This document shows positions 6,181-12,106 of a DNA stretch of 12,106 bases, in pieces. The DNA is from CAXTTV01 sp964247295. Lineage in GTDB: Bacteria; Chloroflexota; Ktedonobacteria; Ktedonobacterales; Ktedonobacteraceae. Below the pieces are notes generated by a model that had not been told where the DNA came from, searched no databases, and saw only the letters and a program-made list of their open reading frames with translations. A program made the translations under genes and the position numbers. Positions within the stretch are counted from its first letter, which is position 1, and every line of letters starts with the position of its first letter. The stretch is from NCBI GenBank assembly GCA_964247295.1, contig CAXTTV010000148.1:1-12106 (forward strand). The letters are read 5' to 3'.

Positions 6181-6636
6181 GTGTCCAAATCTCTGAGCCG
6201 TTTGCTTTTCTTGCTTGGTTTACTTTCTTTGGCCCTGGCAACCGTCCTGTTAATGATCAGCTTACCGGGAGGTGTGACCTCCCAGTCTGGCAATACGCTG
6301 CAATACGCGCCGGGCAACCTGACACTGTTTGTAGGATCGCTGGTGTTTTTCTTTGTAGGATTTGCTCTGGACATTGTGGCCTGGCTGGGGGCGTTAGTCC
6401 GGACCGCTCAATTACGTCGGTGGGGATGGTTTGGATTCCTTCTTGTTTTTTCGGTACTGCCAATGCTACTCTATATTTTTGTTGGGCCAACAACTCCTGT
6501 GTATCCCGCCTACCCTCCAGCGTACACCGTCAAAGGTTATCAGCCAAGTTATTCTTCAGCAAACCCGCTTATGACTGGGTATAGTCAATATTCAACGAGT
6601 AATGCCTACCGTTCTCAAGAACTTACCAAAATGTAG
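6181..6636 (+). CDS. Hypothetical three-helix membrane protein with a Pro/Tyr-rich tail
   Basis: A 151-residue protein from a GTG start at 6181, chosen because GGAGG (6171-6175) sits 5 nt upstream and the first residues, MSKSLSRLLFLLGLLSLA, make a normal membrane-targeting start. A TTG at 6100 would add 27 unconvincing residues. Hydrophobic segments lie near 8-28, 47-77 and 82-102. The remaining tail of about 48 residues is rich in Pro, Tyr, Ser and Asn, begins TTPVYPAYPPAY and looks disordered. I do not recognise a family. It follows the DUF6992-like gene at 87 bp and precedes a strong terminator, so the two may act together in the membrane. Confidence 0.72.
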   Translation: MSKSLSRLLFLLGLLSLALATVLLMISLPGGVTSQSGNTLQYAPGNLTLFVGSLVFFFVGFALDIVAWLGALVRTAQLRRWGWFGFLLVFSVLPMLLYIFVGPTTPVYPAYPPAYTVKGYQPSYSSANPLMTGYSQYSTSNAYRSQELTKM

Positions 6637-6760
6637 ACATGCCACATTGCGCATCTTGTTGCTCTTTCCATTCCACCTGCGAGGAGTCCCTAGTCTGACA
6701 GTATGTCTAGAAACCTCGATCTTCACCTTCAGCCCGAATGTCAAAAGCTTTTTTTGCCTA

Positions 6761-6795
6761 GCTGCGGCTCATTATTCAGCCGCAGCCACTTTTTT
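6761..6795 (+). terminator. Strong rho-independent terminator after the membrane-protein pair
   Basis: GCTGCGGCT (6761-6769) pairs perfectly with AGCCGCAGC (6778-6786) across an 8-nt loop. After CAC comes a run of six T (6790-6795). The opposite side has no A-run, so it works in the plus direction only. It isolates the membrane-protein pair from the RNA repair operon. The 124 bp between the stop codon and the stem show nothing else. Confidence 0.9.
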
Positions 6796-6819
6796 GTATG
6801 CTTGCTATTAAAAATTGTA

Positions 6820-6848
6820 TTGCCAATCTTCTTGCACAATGCTACAAT
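6820..6848 (+). promoter_or_regulatory. Sigma70-type promoter of the hen1-pnkp operon
   Basis: TTGCCA (6820-6825) and TACAAT (6843-6848) are separated by exactly 17 nt and each matches five of six consensus bases, the best promoter match in the window. It lies right after the preceding terminator, as expected for a new transcription unit. A start near 6855 gives a leader of about 175 nt before hen1. Confidence 0.65.
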
Positions 6849-6854
6849 GCCAAT

Positions 6855-7029
6855 AATCTTTTTCTAGCTATGCCGCTATGTATTCTGTATGGCCATTTTT
6901 GGCTTTTTTTCTGGCCTTTTTGAGACGCGGCAAGGCCTCTAAAAATGTATGCGAAGTGGAAGGGTTGCCGGTCTGGCTTGTTCCGAGCATCTTCCCTGAT
7001 GCAGACCTTTAAAGGATGTGGGATGCACG
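6855..7029 (+). promoter_or_regulatory. Long structured 5' leader of hen1
   Basis: The inferred leader has two unusual parts. At 6891-6920 GGCC/GGC blocks alternate with T runs (of 5, 7 and 5); GGCCA (6891-6895) can pair with TGGCC (6912-6916), which is followed by TTTTT, a weak terminator-like shape. At 6970-7007 GGTCT can pair with AGACC, enclosing GCATC/GATGC with the loop TTCCCT. The palindrome CCTTTAAAGG (7006-7015) then covers AAAGGA, which could mask a ribosome-binding-like sequence. This could be an attenuator or a translational switch; no known riboswitch class is recognised. Confidence 0.35.
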
Positions 7030-8418
7030 ATGTTACTCACAATTACGACCACGTACCAACCAGCGACAGATCTGGGATTTTTGCTTCATAAAAACCCTGA
7101 TCGAGTGCAATCTTTCCCCCTTCCTTTTGGTCAGGCGCACGTATTTTATCCTGAAGCGAGATACGATCGCTGTACGGTAGCCCTGCTTCTTGACATGAAT
7201 CCGATTCAGTTGGTTCGTGGAAAGCGCCATGCTTTATTAGAGCATTACGTGAATGATCGTCCGTATGTGGCCTCATCTTTTCTCAGTGTTGCTCTGGCTC
7301 AGATTTTTGGATCTGCAATGGGAGGGCGTTCCTCCTCTCGTCCAGATCTGCCTCAGGTGGATCTGCCTTTACAGGCTCAAATCTCTGTAGTTCCTTGTCG
7401 TAGTGGCGAGGCATTTCTGCATCGTCTATTTGAGCCATTGGGATATGAAGTGACGACAATAGCTCACCCATTAGATGAAGACTTTCCAGATTGGGGGCCC
7501 AGCCCCTACTTTACGGTTACTTTGACGGCAGAGTGTCGTCTTCAAGATCTTTTAACACACCTCTATGTATTGGTCCCGGTTTTGGATGATGAGAAGCATT
7601 ACTGGATCGGGGATGATGAGGTTGAGAAGCTATTGCGTCATGGTAAGGGCTGGCTAGAAATTCACCCGGAGAGGGATCAGATTGTCGCCCGATATCTGCG
7701 CCATCGTCGCAGCCTGACGCGCGGAGCGATTCAGCGTTTGATCCTACGAGATGGGCCCATTATTGAGGACGAGGAAACGTCAAAAGACGCATCGGAAGCT
7801 CAGATCGAGCGGAGTGTGAGCTTACATGAGCAACGGTTAGAGATGGTTGTTTTGCAATTGCGGCAGTTAGGGGCGCGTCGGGTACTTGATCTGGGATGTG
7901 GCGAAGGCAAGTTACTACGGCTGTTGCTACAGGACTCCACCTTTGAAGAGATTGTTGGGCTTGATGTCTCTTATCGGTCTTTGGAGATTGCTCAGAAGCG
8001 TCTGAAGTTGGACGAGTTGCCACCCCGGCAGCGATCCCGTATCAAGGTTCTTCATGGTTCGCTTGGATATCGGGATGTTCGGCTTGTAGGGTATGATGCG
8101 GCTGCCATTGTGGAAGTGATAGAGCATCTGGACCCGGCTCGTCTCTCGGCATTTGAGCGAGTCGTATTTGATTTTGCTCGTCCTGCTCATGTTATAATCA
8201 CCACACCAAATGCTGAGTATAACAGTCGACTTGAGAACCTTCCGCCCGGTGCATTTCGCCACAAGGATCACCGTTTTGAGTGGACGCGATCTCAGTTTGA
8301 GCGCTGGTCGCATGAGATCTCCGATCGATTTGGCTACTCTGTCCACTTTGTACCGATAGGGCCGGCTGATCCCGATCTGGGAGCGCCCTCCCAGATGGCT
8401 GTATTTACCCGGACCTGA
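7030..8418 (+). CDS. hen1: Hen1: 3'-terminal RNA ribose 2'-O-methyltransferase
   Basis: A 462-residue protein, the normal size of bacterial Hen1. It methylates the 2'-OH of the 3'-terminal nucleotide of a cleaved RNA before sealing, so that the repaired tRNA resists renewed cutting by the ribotoxin; its N-terminal half also activates the Pnkp ligase (known for the family). Seen: the typical Hen1 N-terminus MLLTITTTYQPATDLGFLLH, an N-terminal domain up to about residue 245, then the methyltransferase with VLDLGCGEG (285-293), Asp312 in the next acidic position, and the metal-binding motif Glu362-x-x-Glu365-His366 followed by HKDHRFEW (411-418), which supplies a further His ligand. I set the start at ATG 7030, where family sequences begin, rather than the in-frame GTG 7018; GGGA lies 6 nt upstream and AAAGGA 13 nt upstream. 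pnkp follows after 180 bp on the same strand. It has no sign of decay. Confidence 0.96.
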   Translation: MLLTITTTYQPATDLGFLLHKNPDRVQSFPLPFGQAHVFYPEARYDRCTVALLLDMNPIQLVRGKRHALLEHYVNDRPYVASSFLSVALAQIFGSAMGGRSSSRPDLPQVDLPLQAQISVVPCRSGEAFLHRLFEPLGYEVTTIAHPLDEDFPDWGPSPYFTVTLTAECRLQDLLTHLYVLVPVLDDEKHYWIGDDEVEKLLRHGKGWLEIHPERDQIVARYLRHRRSLTRGAIQRLILRDGPIIEDEETSKDASEAQIERSVSLHEQRLEMVVLQLRQLGARRVLDLGCGEGKLLRLLLQDSTFEEIVGLDVSYRSLEIAQKRLKLDELPPRQRSRIKVLHGSLGYRDVRLVGYDAAAIVEVIEHLDPARLSAFERVVFDFARPAHVIITTPNAEYNSRLENLPPGAFRHKDHRFEWTRSQFERWSHEISDRFGYSVHFVPIGPADPDLGAPSQMAVFTRT

Positions 8419-8598
8419 GCGAGCGGAATGGGTAAAATCTATGTCAAGAATGGGACAGGCCTCTCGGCTCGTTCTACCTTGTTCTCTACCTCATCTATTA
8501 TTACTCTTTTTCTATAGAAGAGTTTATACAAGGCACTACTTTAATAAGAGAGGTTTGATTATTCTTTACTTATAACACACGTAAAATGGAGCATGTCA

Positions 8599-11148
8599 AT
8601 GAGAATTATTGTCCCGGAACTCTCCCTGGTTGTTTTGATCGGTCCATCTGGTTCAGGGAAGTCCACATTTGCCCAGCGCTATTTTAAGCCGACGGAGATT
8701 CTCTCATCGGACACCTTTCGCGGTCTGATCTCCGATGATGAAAATGACCAGACCGTCACCAAAGAAGCATTTGAGGCGCTCCATTTTATCGCGGCCAAGC
8801 GTCTGGCTGCTGGCAAGCTCACAGTAATTGACGCGACCAATGTTCAGCCGGAGGCGCGCAAGCCACTTCTTGCACTGGCCAGAGAGTATCATTGCATGGC
8901 GGTAGCGATCGTCTTAAATCTGCCGGAGCGTGTCTGTCAGGAAAGAAACCGTCGGCGGCCCGATCGTAGTTTTGGTCCTCACGTGATTCGTCAGCAGTGC
9001 TCGCAGTTGCGTCGATCGTTGCGTGATCTTCAGCGTGAAGGTTTTCGGTATACCTTCGTGCTCTCCTCACAGGAACAAGTTGAGTCAGTTGATCTAGAGC
9101 GACAGACGTTATGGAACAATCTGAAGCACTTACATGGACCTTTTGATATTATCGGTGATATTCATGGGTGTTACGATGAGCTGTATCAGCTATTGGAGAA
9201 GTTAGGCTACGAGATACATTTGGACGACCGTGATATCTACCATGTTCGTCATCCCCAGAACCGGACTGTGGTTTTCCTGGGTGATCTCGTGGATCGTGGT
9301 CCGAACTCGACCGGAGTATTACGGCTAGCAATGGATATGGTAGCCTCGGGAGTCGCGTATGCTGTGCCGGGCAATCACGATATCAAATTACTGCGTAAGT
9401 TAAAGGGGCGGGATGTACGAGTAACGCATGGAATTGCCACAACTCTGGAGCAGCTTGATGTTGAGCCGCCAGGGTTTAGCGATCGAGTCGTCAGCTTTTT
9501 AGACTCGTTAGTTAGTCATTACGTACTTGATGATGGCAAGCTTGTTGTCGCGCATGCGGGCATGAAAGAATCTTTGCAGGGTCGAGGATCGCGCGCCGTT
9601 CGAGATTTTGCCCTCTATGGAGAGACAACGGGTGAGACCGATGAGTCCGGGCTCCCAGTCCGCTATAATTGGGCTGCCGAGTATCGTGGAAAGGCTATAG
9701 TTGTTTATGGGCATACCACCATCAGCGAGCCGGAGTGGCTGAACCGGACCGTCAACATTGATACCGGCTGCGTTTTTGGTGGAAAGTTGACCGCCATACG
9801 ATATCCCGAAAAAGAATTTATCTCGGTTCCGGCGGCCCGCACCTATTGGCAGTCATCAAAAAAGCCTTTTCAGGTTCCTGAGCTTAATGCTCAGCAACAG
9901 TACGATGACGTGTTAAACATTGAAGATGTCTCGGGTAAACGTGTAATCTCAACGCATTTGCTTCAGAACGTAATTATTCGCGAAGAGAACGCCACTGCCG
10001 CGCTAGAAGTGATGAGCCGTTTCGCCATTCATCCCAAATGGTTGATCTATCTACCGCCAACAATGTCGCCTTCCGAGACCTCGAAGGAGCCAGGTCTACT
10101 GGAGCATCCGATCGAAGCCTTTGCCTATTATCAGCATGAGGGGATCTCACGTGTCGTCTGTGAAGAGAAACACATGGGGTCACGCGCAGTCGTCATCGTC
10201 TGCCGTGATGAGGAAGAGGCCCGTCGGCGTTTTGGTGTAGTCGGAGAAGGCTTTGGAGTCTGTTATACCCGGACCGGTCGACGTTTCTTCGAGGATGCCA
10301 CTTTAGAGCGTGAGCTATTAACCAGGCTGCGAACCGCCCTGGATACCGTGAACTTCTGGGAACTATTCCACACCAGTTGGGTTTGTCTGGATTGTGAGCT
10401 ATTGCCTTGGTCGGTTAAGGCGCAATCGTTGTTGCAGCTCCAGTACGCCGCCGTTGGGTCGGCCTCTCGGGCATCTTTGGGAGAGGCCGTTGGAGCCTTA
10501 AAGCAGGCGGCTTCCTATGGACGTGAGGTTCAAGATCTGTTGGATACCTACATTAATCGGAAGGCCTCAGCCGAGCGGTACGTCGAAGCCTATCGGCGTT
10601 ACTGCTGGCCTGTCACCTCGATAGAGGATCTCAAGCTAGCTCCATTCCATCTGCTCGCGACAGAAGGCGAGGTGCATATCAGTAGAAATCACGTCTGGCA
10701 TATGGAGACGCTGGCAGCTCTTTGCAAGACGGATGAGCAACTATTGCTAGCCACGCCATATAAAATTGTAGATCTGAATGATTTTGAGAGCCAGGCATCG
10801 GGCATTCGTTGGTGGCAAGAGCTTACCGCAAAAGGTAGCGAGGGCATGGTAATCAAGCCATATGATTTTGTGGTGCGTGGTCGGCGAGGATTGGTCCAGC
10901 CAGCCCTAAAGAGTCGGGGGCCCGAGTATCTGCGCATCATCTATGGACCTGAGTATAATCTGCAAGAGAACCTGGATCGGCTCCGCGTGCGTAGTCTGGG
11001 AATTAAGCGCTCACTGGCGATACGCGAATTTGCCCTGGGGATTGAAGCGCTGGAACGTTTTGTGCAACATGAGCCATTGCGGAGAGTGCATGAATGTAGC
11101 TTTGGTGTCCTGGCCCTGGAGAGCGAACCTGTAGATCCTCGTCTTTAA
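8599..11148 (+). CDS. pnkp: Pnkp: polynucleotide kinase-phosphatase-adenylyltransferase (RNA end-healing and sealing)
   Basis: An 849-residue cytoplasmic enzyme of normal family length with three catalytic modules. Kinase, residues 1-170: P-loop GPSGSGKS (15-22) and SSD (36-38), phosphorylating 5'-OH ends. Phosphatase, about 180-410, a calcineurin-type metallophosphoesterase: GDIHG (186-190), GDLVDRGP (228-235), GNHD (258-261), His319 and His372, removing 2',3'-phosphates. Adenylyltransferase/ligase, about 450-849: nucleophile Lys524 in EEKHMGS, acidic motif CLDCELLPW (596-604), EGMVIKP (748-754) and Lys771 in PALKSRG. All catalytic motifs look intact. Bacterial Pnkp seals only when bound to Hen1 (known for the family), and hen1 lies just upstream. 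I prefer ATG 8599, since GGAG (8588-8591) is 7 nt upstream; ATG 8593 is too close to it and would add only two residues. The 180-bp gap after hen1 shows no terminator and no convincing promoter. The ACT-domain gene starts 18 bp after the stop. Confidence 0.97.
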   Translation: MRIIVPELSLVVLIGPSGSGKSTFAQRYFKPTEILSSDTFRGLISDDENDQTVTKEAFEALHFIAAKRLAAGKLTVIDATNVQPEARKPLLALAREYHCMAVAIVLNLPERVCQERNRRRPDRSFGPHVIRQQCSQLRRSLRDLQREGFRYTFVLSSQEQVESVDLERQTLWNNLKHLHGPFDIIGDIHGCYDELYQLLEKLGYEIHLDDRDIYHVRHPQNRTVVFLGDLVDRGPNSTGVLRLAMDMVASGVAYAVPGNHDIKLLRKLKGRDVRVTHGIATTLEQLDVEPPGFSDRVVSFLDSLVSHYVLDDGKLVVAHAGMKESLQGRGSRAVRDFALYGETTGETDESGLPVRYNWAAEYRGKAIVVYGHTTISEPEWLNRTVNIDTGCVFGGKLTAIRYPEKEFISVPAARTYWQSSKKPFQVPELNAQQQYDDVLNIEDVSGKRVISTHLLQNVIIREENATAALEVMSRFAIHPKWLIYLPPTMSPSETSKEPGLLEHPIEAFAYYQHEGISRVVCEEKHMGSRAVVIVCRDEEEARRRFGVVGEGFGVCYTRTGRRFFEDATLERELLTRLRTALDTVNFWELFHTSWVCLDCELLPWSVKAQSLLQLQYAAVGSASRASLGEAVGALKQAASYGREVQDLLDTYINRKASAERYVEAYRRYCWPVTSIEDLKLAPFHLLATEGEVHISRNHVWHMETLAALCKTDEQLLLATPYKIVDLNDFESQASGIRWWQELTAKGSEGMVIKPYDFVVRGRRGLVQPALKSRGPEYLRIIYGPEYNLQENLDRLRVRSLGIKRSLAIREFALGIEALERFVQHEPLRRVHECSFGVLALESEPVDPRL

Positions 11149-11166
11149 CCAGATTAGGAGAGCCGT

Positions 11167-11544
11167 GTGCGATTACAGATACTGCCACAGGAATTGGGTG
11201 TTTGTCGATTGGATGCTGATCAGCCAGTCCCGGATTGGGTCTGGTTGGATTGCACATTTTGCTCAGTTACCTATACGCGGGATGAGCTCTCGCTAGTCTG
11301 TCCTGTGGGGCAGATACCAGAGGGGATCACCTGTGAGCGCGGCTGGGCCGCCTTGAAAGTTGTTGGTCCTTTAGATTTTTCCTTAACTGGCATCCTGGCG
11401 AGCCTGACTGTCCCACTGGCGGAAGCCGGCATCCCAATCTTCACCGTTTCCACCTTTGATACCGACTATCTGCTCCTCAAAACAAGTGCTTTAGAGCTGG
11501 CCCGTAAAAAGCTTGAGCAGGTATGCCATCAGTTTATCAACTGA
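11167..11544 (+). CDS. ACT-domain protein (COG3603-like, CASTOR-related)
   Basis: A 125-residue small cytoplasmic protein. The second half is a clear ACT ligand-binding domain of the type found in short stand-alone bacterial proteins: GWAALKVVGPLDFSLTGIL (59-77), then PLAEAGIPIFTVSTFDTDYLLLK (83-105), ending in an amphipathic helix. The first half (residues 1-58) is typical of the same family. Relatives are thought to bind amino acids or similar small molecules as sensors; no ligand is known here. The start is GTG 11167 with AGGAGAG (11156-11162) 4 nt before it. The 18-bp gap after pnkp makes co-transcription very likely. Its last codons overlap the start of an open frame that carries a protease remnant. 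Confidence 0.85.
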   Translation: MRLQILPQELGVCRLDADQPVPDWVWLDCTFCSVTYTRDELSLVCPVGQIPEGITCERGWAALKVVGPLDFSLTGILASLTVPLAEAGIPIFTVSTFDTDYLLLKTSALELARKKLEQVCHQFIN

Positions 11545-11589
11545 TTACCGGTGATCAATGGCAAAGCATGCCCACATTCCTATGGTATC

Positions 11590-11747
11590 AGATTGAGCGT
11601 TTTTGCCAGTATCACAGCCTGGATGTGAGTTTGTTACTTTCAACTTTGTGTAAAGCCGTCTCACGCAGTATCTGGCCTGCAATAGTCTTGCACGCGACAA
11701 TTGATATTGCACAATTTGTGTTAGGAGCATTCTTTATGCTGAAGTAG
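11590..11747 (+). pseudogene. Remnant of a CPBP-family intramembrane metalloprotease (C-terminal fragment)
   Basis: An open frame ending at 11747 encodes SRSIWPAIVLHATIDIAQFV near its end, which closely resembles the last conserved segment of CPBP (CAAX protease/bacteriocin-processing) membrane proteases, where an H-x-x-x-N/D motif follows a SIWPAI-type helix. An F-x-x-x-H pair slightly upstream (FCQYH) may be what is left of the preceding motif, but the distance is shorter than usual and the helices that carry the first EE motif are missing. The open frame begins at ATG 11523 inside the ACT gene, without a good ribosome binding site. I read it as a decayed C-terminus rather than a functional 74-residue protein. 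A live small membrane protein is the alternative. Confidence 0.5.
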
Positions 11748-11795
11748 GGATATAAAAAACGATCCCCTTTATTCATGCAAGTAAAGAATGTGTCA

Positions 11796-11829
11796 TGGCT
11801 GTAATCTACGAGGATTGCAGCCACTTTTT
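11796..11829 (+). terminator. Rho-independent terminator at the end of the hen1-pnkp-ACT unit
   Basis: TGGCTGTAATC (11796-11806) pairs with GATTGCAGCCA (11813-11823) through one wobble pair over a 6-nt loop, followed by C and five T (11825-11829). It lies between the ACT gene/protease remnant and the convergent XRE gene and reads in the plus direction. The 3' arm and tail, GCAGCCACTTTTT, are identical over 13 nt to the terminator at 6761-6795. Confidence 0.8.
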
Positions 11830-11834
11830 GATTT

Positions 11835-12106
11835 TTAGGCAGTATGGCGGGCCAGTAGATCGCTGAAGTTGAGGATATTCGAGGGCCGATTGCCCGGCTG
11901 CTTGATAATAATTTTTGGTTGTGTGCCTGTGGTGACAGGAAGCATAAAGCCCATGGTTCCCTGAGGCTGTGGCATCTGCTCCACACGGATCTCTTCCGCT
12001 GTAAACTCTAGTAGATCAGCAATGCCTAGATCCAGGGCATCGGCGATACTCTCCAGCACTTTGGCCGAAGGATATTTCTGCCCTCGTTCGATTTCTCCTA
12101 TATAGA
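11835..12106 (-). CDS. XRE-family helix-turn-helix regulator, 5' end beyond window
   Basis: The last 89 residues of a protein whose start lies beyond the right edge. The first visible residues, YIGEIERGQKYPSAKVLESI, are the recognition-helix end of a Cro/C1 (XRE) type helix-turn-helix, matching the usual pattern I-x-x-I-E-x-G-x-x-x-P-S followed by an L-x-x-IA-x-AL-x-L helix. It would be a DNA-binding transcription regulator. After the HTH the tail of about 55 residues is polar, with Pro/Gln/Gly-rich stretches and no domain I recognise; a small effector or dimerisation segment is possible. The in-frame GTG at 12057-12059 is not the real start because HTH coding continues upstream of it without a stop. 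It converges on the RNA repair unit across a terminator, so its target cannot be inferred from position. Confidence 0.85.
   Translation of the reverse strand, partial: YIGEIERGQKYPSAKVLESIADALDLGIADLLEFTAEEIRVEQMPQPQGTMGFMLPVTTGTQPKIIIKQPGNRPSNILNFSDLLARHTA

Noticed and set aside
6138..6584. Overlapping plus-strand frame of 148 codons
   Set aside because: It is a different-frame shadow of the three-helix membrane protein; the GTG 6181 frame has the ribosome binding site and clean hydrophobic segments.
6891..6921. GGCC/T-run blocks as a true intrinsic terminator
   Set aside because: The possible stem is only 4-5 bp with a large or T-only loop, too weak to call as a terminator; kept only as part of the leader observation.
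7927..8346. Minus-strand open frame of 139 codons
   Set aside because: It is antisense to the methyltransferase domain of Hen1, which is unmistakable.
1..12106. tRNA, rRNA, CRISPR arrays, insertion sequences, phage attachment sites
   Set aside because: The intergenic regions were read for cloverleaf ends, regularly spaced repeats and transposase or integrase motifs; none was seen.

Overview
The window is about 12.1 kb of bacterial chromosome with roughly balanced base composition. It holds eleven recognisable genes, two of them cut by the window edges, plus one gene remnant. The gene set (Hen1 and Pnkp RNA repair proteins, a DUF2231-Rieske fusion, a PIG-V-like mannosyltransferase, small uncharacterised membrane proteins) suggests a soil Chloroflexota of the Ktedonobacteria type. 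That placement is an inference from protein flavour, not from a marker gene. I see no rRNA, tRNA, CRISPR array, transposase or phage gene.

Layout. (1) Positions 1-1537, minus strand: a sirtuin (NAD-dependent protein deacylase) followed by an alpha/beta hydrolase that runs off the left edge; each has its own plausible promoter. (2) Positions 1538-1920: a divergent intergenic region with the sirtuin promoter and a strong hairpin directly before the next gene. (3) Positions 1921-3902, plus strand: a SAM methyltransferase whose N-terminal region resembles the FliG C-terminal domain, then a membrane protein fusing DUF2231 to a Rieske [2Fe-2S] domain, closed by a hairpin terminator. (4) Positions 3982-5286, minus strand: a polytopic mannosyltransferase-like protein. 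(5) Positions 5287-5637: a divergent intergenic region with a GC-rich double-hairpin, REP-like element. (6) Positions 5638-6636, plus strand: two 151-residue membrane proteins, followed by a terminator. (7) Positions 6820-11544, plus strand: a good promoter, a structured leader of about 175 nt, hen1, pnkp and an ACT-domain gene. This is the functional core. (8) Positions 11590-12106: a decayed CPBP-protease C-terminus, a terminator, and a convergent, truncated XRE-family regulator.

How the genes work together. Pnkp (5'-kinase, 2',3'-phosphatase, adenylyltransferase/ligase) and Hen1 (3'-terminal 2'-O-methyltransferase that also activates the Pnkp ligase) form the established bacterial RNA repair pair that reseals ribotoxin-cleaved tRNA and marks the repaired site with a methyl group. 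The ACT-domain gene starts 18 bp after pnkp and is probably co-transcribed; its link to repair is unknown. The methyltransferase and Rieske genes probably form a separate operon. The observations most worth following are the FliG_C-like/methyltransferase fusion with its SD-less, hairpin-fronted start, and the long structured leader of the RNA repair operon.
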